From Bacillota bacterium (lineage in GTDB: Bacteria > Bacillota > Clostridia > Christensenellales > SZUA-584), in NCBI GenBank assembly GCA_023436115.1, contig JAEZKQ010000027.1:1-64000 (forward strand): a DNA stretch of 64,000 nucleotides, written 5' to 3'. Within the stretch, counting starts at the first letter, position 1. Every line of letters begins with the position of its first letter. The notes beneath the pieces were generated by a model, which saw nothing but the letters and a program-made list of their open reading frames with translations, made no database searches and was not told the origin of the DNA. The position numbers and the translations under genes were made by a program. Shown here in pieces: positions 57,498 through 64,000 of the stretch.

Positions 57498-59645
57498 TTA
57501 ATATTTACCGTAATCCTTATCATCAAGGGCAATGTATGAATCAGCCAAACTTTCACATGAGGTTTCAGACACATTATCTTGCTTAGGTAAATCTTCGCTT
57601 ATATGCCGAAGCTCAAATTTCGCAACCATATTGCGCAGCATCTCCGCTTGGCTGGAAAGCTCTTCACTGGCAGCCGCAGCCTCTTGAGACGTGGCAGAGT
57701 TCGTTTGTACCACCTGCAGCATTTGTTCGATACTGCTGTCAATATGCGTTATGCCCACAACCTGCTCGTTAGACGCGACCGCGATTTGAGCCACCAGCGC
57801 AGCGGCTTTTTCCACACCCGATACGATATCTGATAGCGCACCGGCTGTTTTATCAGCGATCCTTGTGCCCTCACCCACCATATTGATAGAATTCTCAATT
57901 AGTTCCGTGGTCTCTTTCGCGGCCTGTGCGCTTCTCGCGGCAAGATTTCTCACTTCATCCGCCACCACAGCAAACCCTCTTCCGTAAGACCCAGCTCTGG
58001 CTGCTTCGACCGCGGCGTTAAGCGCCAATATATTTGTCTGGAACGCAATGTCGTCGATCACCTTGTTGATCTTGGATATGCTTTCGGAAGAGATTTTTAT
58101 CTTTTCCATCGCTTGCTGCATCTCCTCCATTTGCCGATTGCCCGAAACCGCGTCGTTCTTGGCTGCTCTGACAAGCTCATTCGCGTTATCCGCGTTATGG
58201 GCGTTTTGGCTGGTTTGTGCCGATATTTGCGCGACGCTGGATGTTAATTGATCGATTGCGCTCGCTTGCTCGGTCGCGCCTTGAGATATGGTTTGGCTGC
58301 CTTCCGAGAGCTGCCTGGTTCCGGATGCCACCTGCGTCGCAGCTATATCTATATCCAGGAGCACACTGTTGAAGGAATCAACGCTATTGTTGATCGCTTC
58401 TTTCAGCGCCGCAAAGCTGCCTTTGAATTCCGAAGTCAGATTGACCGTCAAATCACCTTTTGATATCTTATCCAGTATGTTCGTGATATCACCGATATAC
58501 GTTTTCAGCGTTGCTATCGTGCTGTTGAGCGCATCCTTAATCAACGAGAAATCGCCGCTGAAACTGCCTGTTACGCCGACATCAAGATTGCCATGACTTA
58601 GTTCTTTAAGCACATCTGCCGATTCTTTGATAGGCCCAATCATGGCATCCATTGTCGCGTTGATGCCTTCTACGATTGTGCGGTAAGTCCCCTGATGCTT
58701 GCCGGCATCCGCCCGTACACCAAGCTGCCCGTCTATCGCCGCCCGGATCAGCATATTTGTATCCTGCTCCAGGTCCTTGATGACTTTTAATATGGTTTTT
58801 ATCGCTTCGCGCATCTGGCCGATTTCGTCTTTTGCAGCCGCGTCTGTAATCTCGATGCTGGTATCTCCCGCCGCCAGCCGTTTGACGTTGGATGTGAGTT
58901 GTTTTATAGGCTTGCTGAAACCACGCGCTGTAAGTAAGCCGATCAGAACAGACAGCACAATTGCAGCTCCGGCAACGATCATCGTGACTTGGATAACGTT
59001 CTTAGCCGTTCTCTCGTTGTCCGTTGCTTGCGACGAGGCATTCTGTGTCATAGAAAACTTTAATTGCTTAAGCGCATCCTCGACTTTAGCTTCCGCGTTT
59101 CTTAAGTCGCCATAGTTCATGAGATCGTCAATAACCGTTTGCGCGTCACCCTCTTTCACGCTCTCCAACGCTTGATCCAAAAGCGATTTATACGCCTCGT
59201 ATGTCTCCTGCAGCTTACCCAGCCGCTGGATGTTCTCTCCGGATACAAGCTTCTCTAATATTGTTACGGCAGCCGCATACGACGGATCGTTGACACTGAT
59301 TCCGGATAAATATTGGCTCCTGTTTTCTTCACCTGCAAGCAGCATCTGCCGTAGCAATGTGCACTTTTTTTCAAACGAGTCTGACAGGTCAACAAGACTT
59401 CTGTATGGCAGCAATATCCCGGTGTACATTTCGTTGGACGAACTGCTGACCTGAGTCAGGCTTTCTGAAGCATATATCCCCATCCCCATGGTTATCAGGG
59501 CAATAATAAGAAATCCCATCAGAAGACGCGGCGCTATTTTTATATTGCTTGCAAAGAATGCTTTCTTCTCCTTTTGCGTTTTAGATGTTCTCACTGCTTG
59601 GGGAATTGTCTCTTTTATAGCTTTCGAAATTCTGAAAAGCTTCAT
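57498..59645 (-). CDS. Methyl-accepting chemotaxis protein
   Basis: A 715-residue chemoreceptor. The first membrane helix (about residues 40-60, LMGFLIIALITMGMGIYA) is followed by a four-helix-bundle sensor domain and a second helix (VTMIVAGAAIVLSVLIGLL, about 220-245). HAMP and HAMP-like repeats come next (SKPIKQLTSNVKRLAAGDTS, SADVLKELSHGNLDVGVTGS, ILDKISKGDLTVNLTSEFKG). The signalling hairpin tip is FQTNILALNAAVEAARAG plus GFAVVADEVRNLAARSA. The ligand is unknown. AAGGAGGAG precedes the ATG at 59645; the frame is open 45 codons further upstream through the promoter. Confidence 0.94.
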   Translation of the reverse strand: MKLFRISKAIKETIPQAVRTSKTQKEKKAFFASNIKIAPRLLMGFLIIALITMGMGIYASESLTQVSSSSNEMYTGILLPYRSLVDLSDSFEKKCTLLRQMLLAGEENRSQYLSGISVNDPSYAAAVTILEKLVSGENIQRLGKLQETYEAYKSLLDQALESVKEGDAQTVIDDLMNYGDLRNAEAKVEDALKQLKFSMTQNASSQATDNERTAKNVIQVTMIVAGAAIVLSVLIGLLTARGFSKPIKQLTSNVKRLAAGDTSIEITDAAAKDEIGQMREAIKTILKVIKDLEQDTNMLIRAAIDGQLGVRADAGKHQGTYRTIVEGINATMDAMIGPIKESADVLKELSHGNLDVGVTGSFSGDFSLIKDALNSTIATLKTYIGDITNILDKISKGDLTVNLTSEFKGSFAALKEAINNSVDSFNSVLLDIDIAATQVASGTRQLSEGSQTISQGATEQASAIDQLTSSVAQISAQTSQNAHNADNANELVRAAKNDAVSGNRQMEEMQQAMEKIKISSESISKINKVIDDIAFQTNILALNAAVEAARAGSYGRGFAVVADEVRNLAARSAQAAKETTELIENSINMVGEGTRIADKTAGALSDIVSGVEKAAALVAQIAVASNEQVVGITHIDSSIEQMLQVVQTNSATSQEAAAASEELSSQAEMLRNMVAKFELRHISEDLPKQDNVSETSCESLADSYIALDDKDYGKY

Positions 59646-59754
59646 AAGGCGGCTCCTCCTTGAGCGCAATTTTGATTTGAAACAGACGTTATTATTGTCG
59701 AAGCAGTATTGACTTTGTATTGGATTATTTTCCGGATGACAAGATCTAAAGGTT

Positions 59755-59782
59755 TTATCGTCACTTATCTTCACTGTCATTA
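59755..59782 (-). promoter_or_regulatory. Possible sigma-D (motility) promoter of the chemoreceptor gene
   Basis: Minus-strand TAAT, a 16-bp spacer and GACGATAA approximate the sigma-D consensus TAAA-N15-GCCGATAA, 110 bp upstream of the start. It suggests co-expression with flagellar or chemotaxis genes. Confidence 0.4.
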
Positions 59783-59847
59783 TGCAATTAGAAAAACAAG
59801 TAAAAATTCTGCTATTAAAACACCCTGCAAAGTAAATATATTGCTAT

Positions 59848-59890
59848 ATAATAAAAACACTCCTGCATTTTTTTGACTTGCAGAAGTGTT
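59848..59890 (-). terminator. hslO terminator
   Basis: AACACTTCTGC pairs with GCAGGAGTGTT (one mismatch) and is followed on the minus strand by TTTATTATATAG. It is 50 bp after the hslO stop. Confidence 0.7.
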
Positions 59891-59940
59891 CTCACATCAA
59901 TTATTAGGCATAGCCCGAAACACTGTGGACAATTATCCGG

Positions 59941-60783
59941 CTAGTCGAGCAACGCTTTAAGCTCGTTCTCGGGTATTGTGTAGTCTTTGCCGCAAAACTG
60001 GCAGTTGACATGGGCAAAGCCCTCTTTGTCAAGTATGTCGCGTATTTCGTCTTTCCCCAGCCCAGCAATGGCGCCATACACCTTGTCATAGGAACAGTCG
60101 CACACAAACTGTGTCTCTCGGGTTTCAAGTATATCGATATCGTCAAATATGTTTTTGAGCGCCCCTTGGAGCCCCTGCTCCAGCAGCAGCTTGCTGATAC
60201 CCGCCATATCCGATGCCTTATGTTCCAGCGCCGTGATAATGGTCTCAGGACAGCCCGGAAGAGGCTGCGCCATAACACCGCCCGAGCAGGCAATCCCGTC
60301 TTTATTCACGAGCACACCCAGCGACAAAAGTGTGGGCTGCTGCTGAGATACGGCGTAGTAATAAGCGAAGTCGTCCCCGATTTCACCCGTGACCAGCTCG
60401 ACCTGTCCCGTATACGGTTCTCCCGTACCGTAGTCACGAATCACGGTGAGCCTGCCTGCTCCGACAGCTCCGCCCACGTCAAGCTTGCCGTTTTTAGGCG
60501 GCAAGTCTACTAGCGGATTACCCACGTAGCCCTTCATATTGAGTTTCCCGTCGCCGCAGACCACGATGCCTTCAAGCGGCCCGTCTCCTTTTATCGTTAT
60601 GGTCAGCTTGCCTTCGTCCTTAAGCTGGGCAGCCATCATCACGCCGGCTGTCATTGTTCTGCCTAATGCCGCCGCCGCAATCGGTGATAAATCATGTATC
60701 CTTGCGGCCTCTTTAAGCATGTCTGTGGTGTCCGCCGCGGTCACCAACACCTCGTTATCCAATACAAAAGCTTTTATCAGCAT
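59941..60783 (-). CDS. hslO: Redox-regulated Hsp33 chaperone
   Basis: A 280-residue protein. The N-terminal chaperone domain (AALGRTMTAGVMMAAQLKDE, then GYVGNPLVDLPPKNGKLDVG) is followed by the redox switch with CxC (VCDCSYDKVYGAI) and CxxC (VNCQFCGKDYTIPE), which bind zinc when reduced. It protects against oxidative unfolding. It lies 27 bp downstream of the SDR epimerase on the same strand; the ribosome site (AAGGA) is unusually far (14 bases) from the ATG. Confidence 0.95.
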   Translation of the reverse strand: MLIKAFVLDNEVLVTAADTTDMLKEAARIHDLSPIAAAALGRTMTAGVMMAAQLKDEGKLTITIKGDGPLEGIVVCGDGKLNMKGYVGNPLVDLPPKNGKLDVGGAVGAGRLTVIRDYGTGEPYTGQVELVTGEIGDDFAYYYAVSQQQPTLLSLGVLVNKDGIACSGGVMAQPLPGCPETIITALEHKASDMAGISKLLLEQGLQGALKNIFDDIDILETRETQFVCDCSYDKVYGAIAGLGKDEIRDILDKEGFAHVNCQFCGKDYTIPENELKALLD

Positions 60784-60810
60784 ACTATTTTGTCTTTTCC
60801 TTAATCGTTA

Positions 60811-61800
60811 TTAACTCTTTTGAGCGTTTACTGCGCGGTGCCATCGCACCATATCACGTATTGTTTTGAGCAAGGGCCGCGACTTATAACCCAATTTCGC
60901 CTGGGCCTTTTCACAAGAAATGCGTGAATTGGACATCAGCACGTCGATGGAATATTTGGACAATATCGGTTTTTTACGCACCGCCGCATAGTAGACCGGT
61001 GCGAAGAAGGCGGCCGTTTTTACAAGCAGCGTGGGCACCTTACGACGTTTGATCGTATGGCCTGTGCTTTTTTCCACTGCCTTGATGATATCTTCAAGGC
61101 TCGACACACTGCCTGATATGATATAACCTTGACCCTTTTCTCCGTATTTCCACGCACGGTAAATGCCGTCTGCCACGTCGCGTACATCAACGAAATCATA
61201 TTTACCGTTAAAATAATACTGTGTCTTTTTTGCGTCTATGTAGCCCTTTATCGCGTTACCCGTGTAAGACGAACGAAAATCGTAAGGCCCGATGACACCT
61301 GTGGGAAAAAGAATAACGGCGTCGAGTCCCTTTTGTATGGCGTTCATCACTTCGATAGTCGCCATTGCCTTTGATTTGGCGTAAGTCCCCAGCAGATTGT
61401 TGACATCCGTATCCAGCGACTCATCGATACTCCCTGCCTCGGGTTCTCTTAAAGCATGCACGCTCGATATATGCACAAGCCTTTTCACACCCTTTTCCAG
61501 GCAGGCCTGCACCACATTACGCGTTCCGCCTACATTCACATCATAAATTAGCTTTTTACGAATGCCGGATATCTGCACCAGGCCAGCCAAATGAAAAACA
61601 AACTCACATCCGCGCACCGCAGCCGAAACGGCCAGATAATCACGGATATCACCCCTGACAACCTCTTTGGCATACCTTTCGATATATGATATATCTTCAT
61701 TTTGCTGAACAAAAAGACGCAGTTCCTTATAGCCCTTATGATATAGTGTCTTTACAAGCACATTGCCGATATGGCCGCCGGCACCTGTCACCAATATCAC
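60811..61800 (-). CDS. NAD-dependent epimerase/dehydratase (SDR) 1
   Basis: A 329-residue extended SDR. VTGAGGHIGNVLVKTLYHKG is the NAD motif (GxxGxxG), HLAGLVQISG follows, and YAKSK is the YxxxK catalytic pair. VDVRDVADGIYRAW is the conserved late segment. The substrate (NDP-sugar or other hydroxy compound) is unknown. It is clearly paralogous to the gene upstream. GTG at 61800 is chosen because AAGGAG is 9 bases away; the ATG at 61809 directly abuts that site. The 61801-61968 gap has a TATAAT element on the minus strand. Confidence 0.85.
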   Translation of the reverse strand: MILVTGAGGHIGNVLVKTLYHKGYKELRLFVQQNEDISYIERYAKEVVRGDIRDYLAVSAAVRGCEFVFHLAGLVQISGIRKKLIYDVNVGGTRNVVQACLEKGVKRLVHISSVHALREPEAGSIDESLDTDVNNLLGTYAKSKAMATIEVMNAIQKGLDAVILFPTGVIGPYDFRSSYTGNAIKGYIDAKKTQYYFNGKYDFVDVRDVADGIYRAWKYGEKGQGYIISGSVSSLEDIIKAVEKSTGHTIKRRKVPTLLVKTAAFFAPVYYAAVRKKPILSKYSIDVLMSNSRISCEKAQAKLGYKSRPLLKTIRDMVRWHRAVNAQKS

Positions 61801-61968
61801 GATAATCATCTCCTTTACTTGTTATTACAAATAATAATGACGGCTTCTTGAAGATTATTATCGTATGGTATCAGTACACTTATATTATACCCGAAAATGA
61901 AGTGTTTGTTGTGAATAGTCTGTAAAATAATAACTTTGCAAACGCTTCTTTTTATAATTGAACCAGCT

Positions 61969-62952
61969 TTATTGTGATAGATTTGCCGTATGCCATTTGA
62001 CGGTATCTCGTATCGTTTGTTCCAGCGGACGCGGAGAAAATCCAAGTTCCCGTTTTGCTTTCTCATTGGAAATGCTGACACCCGATATCATGACATCCAC
62101 CGTCTCTTTGGTAATTATAGGTGTTTTTTGGGCCAGCGTGTAATAAACCGGCATCACAGATGCGCATACTTTGACGAGAAACACGGGGATATTCAGCGCT
62201 TTTAAGTGATGGCCGGATAATTGCCCGATCGTCTCGATCAACTCTTTAATGCTGCACTGCTCGCCCGATAGTATATAGCCTTCTCCTTTTTGACCGTTCT
62301 GCCATGCCAGAAAAATACCTTCGGCCACATCACGGACATCCACAAAATCAAACCGGCCGTCGAAACACAGCGTGGTGCCGCGCGCGCCGATATATTTTTT
62401 GAACATAGTGCCCGACATAGACGAACGGTAATCGTAAGGGCCGACCACGCCTGTGGGAAACACGATGACGGCATCCAACCCGTCGTTCTCACATGCCTTG
62501 AAGACTTCGAGCGTACCCAAAAGCTTTGTTTTGCTATATTCGTCGGTGCAGCGACCCAAATCAGTATCGACCGTTTCGTGAATCGACAAATTATCATCAG
62601 GAAACAGCGCATGGATGCTGGATACATGAACGAGGCGTTTAACGCCGCATTTGAGGCAGGCATCCACTATATTTTTTACGCCGCCCACGTTGATGTCATT
62701 TAACAGCTGTTTGTCTGAACCGGTCATATGAATGTAGCCCGCAAGATGAAAAACATCGCTGCATCCTTTTACGGCTTCTTCAACAGCCTTAGCATCGCGA
62801 ATGTCGCAACGCACAATTTCCTTTGCAAAGGGCTCTATGAAAGAGGTATCGCCGCTTTGCACCATGAGCCTTAAATCCCGGTAACCCTTTTCGTAAAGAT
62901 ATCTCACCAGAACATTACCGATATGCCCCCGGGCACCTGTGACGAGCAACAT
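61969..62952 (-). CDS. NAD-dependent epimerase/dehydratase (SDR) 2
   Basis: A 327-residue paralogue of the downstream SDR. It has VTGARGHIGNVLVRYLYEKG, DVFHLAGYIHMTGS, a YSKTK catalytic pair, FPTGVVGPYDYRSSMSG and VDVRDVAEGIFLAW. The two proteins align along their whole length, so this is a tandem duplication. AGGAG lies 8 bases before the ATG at 62952. The small membrane protein gene lies 26 bp upstream on the same strand. The substrate is unknown. Confidence 0.85.
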   Translation of the reverse strand: MLLVTGARGHIGNVLVRYLYEKGYRDLRLMVQSGDTSFIEPFAKEIVRCDIRDAKAVEEAVKGCSDVFHLAGYIHMTGSDKQLLNDINVGGVKNIVDACLKCGVKRLVHVSSIHALFPDDNLSIHETVDTDLGRCTDEYSKTKLLGTLEVFKACENDGLDAVIVFPTGVVGPYDYRSSMSGTMFKKYIGARGTTLCFDGRFDFVDVRDVAEGIFLAWQNGQKGEGYILSGEQCSIKELIETIGQLSGHHLKALNIPVFLVKVCASVMPVYYTLAQKTPIITKETVDVMISGVSISNEKAKRELGFSPRPLEQTIRDTVKWHTANLSQ

Positions 62953-62978
62953 AGTGAATACTCCTGACGTTACGAATT

Positions 62979-63320
62979 CTACTTGCTTTGTTTGACAGGC
63001 ACCATTGCCAAGACCACGCTGATAATATAGACCACAGCGGTGATGGACTGCCACGGAAAACCAAAGACCAGCACAGCCACTGTGCACAGCGTCATAACGA
63101 CGGAACCCATGACATGGTGTTTATTTACCGTTATTGCAGCCGCAACTCCTAAGGCATTCACCGCAAGCAGTATGATACCATAGGTTTGAACGCTGGCCGC
63201 ATCATGCGGCAGTATAACATCTTGCTCGGAATAGGGCAGCACCGACAGCAAAGATAACAGCGCCAACACAAGTCCTATGATGCCCGCGGCAATACCCAGG
63301 CCAATTTCCGTCTTACGCAT
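62979..63320 (-). CDS. Four-helix membrane protein
   Basis: A 113-residue protein with four predicted membrane segments: IGLGIAAGIIGLVLALLSLL, YGIILLAVNALGVAAAITV, VMGSVVMTLCTVAVLVFGF and ITAVVYIISVVLAMVPV. It has the size and layout of DUF4064-type proteins, without a firm match. The ATG at 63320 lies 3 bases after GGGGGAG; the ATG at 63332 lacks a site. It probably heads the unit with the two SDR genes. Confidence 0.65.
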   Translation of the reverse strand: MRKTEIGLGIAAGIIGLVLALLSLLSVLPYSEQDVILPHDAASVQTYGIILLAVNALGVAAAITVNKHHVMGSVVMTLCTVAVLVFGFPWQSITAVVYIISVVLAMVPVKQSK

Positions 63321-63444
63321 ATTCTCCCCCATATAAACAGCTTTTGTCTTTTTCCGTATTATACCTCACCTTTGCACCATTGGCAACGCGCTTTGACTCG
63401 GTCGTATTCAGCCATAAAAAATCAATAAAAATAGACTTATCATG

Positions 63445-63473
63445 TTGACAGAGGTTGTCGTTAGTAGTAAAGT
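63445..63473 (+). promoter_or_regulatory. Possible promoter of the C-terminal window-edge gene
   Basis: TTGACA, a 17-bp spacer and TAAAGT, about 170 bp upstream of the GTG at 63642. Confidence 0.45.
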
Positions 63474-63578
63474 AAATGTTGATGGTATGTAAGCATATGG
63501 AAGCTTCATCAAGCTGTAAACTTTTTTTAAAACATACTAACAGTGTTTTTTAATGATTCTAAAATATACAACAATATG

Positions 63579-63595
63579 TTAGAATTGTATTCTAA
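63579..63595. promoter_or_regulatory. Palindrome ahead of the window-edge gene
   Basis: TTAGAATTGTATTCTAA is a perfect 7-bp inverted repeat around TGT, 46 bp before the GTG start. It is a possible operator. The rest of 63321-63641 is A/T-rich, with no gene seen. Confidence 0.45.
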
Positions 63596-63641
63596 TAGAA
63601 CACGAAAACCAAAACTGCAAGGTTATTCTAGGAGTGACAAA

Positions 63642-64000
63642 GTGAAAAAGAAGAAGAAAGAGCAGCCAGCCAATCAGATTGATCAGCAAAGCGCGGACAA
63701 TGCACAGACAGACAGTTCTGTTCCTTGCTCCGGCACTGGCAATGACATGATTAAGTCTGAGGAAAATGAAACGAGCTGTGCTGAAACAGCCGATACGCCA
63801 AAAAACGAGTTATCAGCCGAAGAGCCTCTTGAGGAAAACACAGCCGAAACAAGCTCCGCTGAAGCGGCCGATACGCAAAAAGACGTGTCATCAGCCGAAA
63901 CAGAGCCGCTTGATGAGGAAAAATCCATTGAGTTTTATTTAGCGAACAGCGATGAGGAAGCATCGCCGGACGATAATAAAGCCAAACCGGCAAAGGCCAA
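63642..64000 (+). CDS. Acidic repeat-containing protein, 5' part only
   Basis: The frame is open from GTG at 63642 to the window end (119 codons, no stop). It starts MKKKKKEQPANQ, then becomes acidic, Glu/Ala/Thr-rich and disordered. A loosely repeated unit (AETADTPKNELSAEEPLEE and AEAADTQKDVSSAETEPLDE) follows. AGGAG lies 7 bases before the GTG. Such basic-then-acidic leaders often precede a membrane helix in envelope proteins, but the functional domain lies outside the window and cannot be named. Confidence 0.65.
   Translation, partial: MKKKKKEQPANQIDQQSADNAQTDSSVPCSGTGNDMIKSEENETSCAETADTPKNELSAEEPLEENTAETSSAEAADTQKDVSSAETEPLDEEKSIEFYLANSDEEASPDDNKAKPAKA

Noticed and set aside
59646..59940. 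Cyclic di-GMP riboswitch ahead of the chemoreceptor gene
   Set aside because: No GEMM core motifs; the only strong structure is the hslO terminator.

Overview
The window looks like a chromosome segment of a spore-forming member of the Bacillota, most likely class Clostridia. Evidence is the gene set (sigH next to rlmB/rae1/mrnC, dnaX-ybaB-recR-yaaL, a mrdA-minCDE operon, ThiT and FolT ECF S-components under TPP and THF riboswitches, a GSI-type glnA, a proline/cysteine-rich coat-like protein with a sigma-K-type promoter, a 1411-residue acyl-CoA dehydratase activase-related protein), together with near-consensus sigma-A promoters and strong GGAGG ribosome binding sites. I cannot name the genus. 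No tRNA, rRNA, insertion sequence, prophage or CRISPR array was recognised.

Layout. 0.2-1.9 kb: AEC transporter and a TauE/SafE exporter split over two small genes. 2.0-4.7 kb: an apparently soluble double-Cache/CheW protein with a hairpin in its leader. 4.7-5.1 kb: a decayed gene. 5.2-8.4 kb: mrnC-thyX-rlmB-rae1, then sigH from its own promoter. 8.4-15 kb: a TetR-like remnant, a FabG-like reductase with yfbR, an alpha/beta hydrolase, a TPP riboswitch with thiT, an HTH regulator with a double palindromic operator, a CAT remnant and pgi. 15-19.7 kb: mrdA-minC-minD-minE. 20-21.4 kb: glnA with an attenuator-like leader. 21.4-24.6 kb: a degenerate M14 peptidase, the coat-like protein, a 55-residue membrane protein and an SPL-type radical SAM protein. 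24.6-27.7 kb: a glpA-like three-gene redox operon with a leader terminator. 27.9-30.6 kb: nth-obg-yhbY-GNAT. 30.7-34.6 kb: a DUF421/DUF4363 pair, a nitroreductase, rodA and a lipoprotein. 34.8-37.6 kb: dnaX-ybaB-recR-yaaL. 38-42 kb: folT with a THF riboswitch, and a TrpXYZ-type ABC transporter whose leader carries an array of NAG triplets resembling a TRAP site. 42-45.4 kb: mreC-mreD-LCP. 45.5-50.6 kb: a BceRS-like two-component system with an FtsX-type ABC exporter. 50.8-57.4 kb: a YghO-like GNAT, a DapB-family reductase and the giant activase-related protein. 57.5-64 kb: a chemoreceptor, hslO, two paralogous SDR epimerases, a membrane protein and the start of an acidic repeat protein cut by the window end.

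Most of the window is housekeeping. The unusual content is mainly regulatory or in odd protein architectures. Chief among these: a TRAP-like attenuator in front of a tryptophan-type transporter; an A-AAA-AAA-G slippery heptamer in dnaX with a downstream stem and an immediate -1 stop; a 21-bp identical promoter segment shared by mrdA and mreC, 26 kb apart; an EF-hand-like aspartate loop inserted in PBP2; a double-Cache CheW protein with neither a signalling domain nor membrane segments; and an M14 peptidase that has lost its zinc and catalytic residues.
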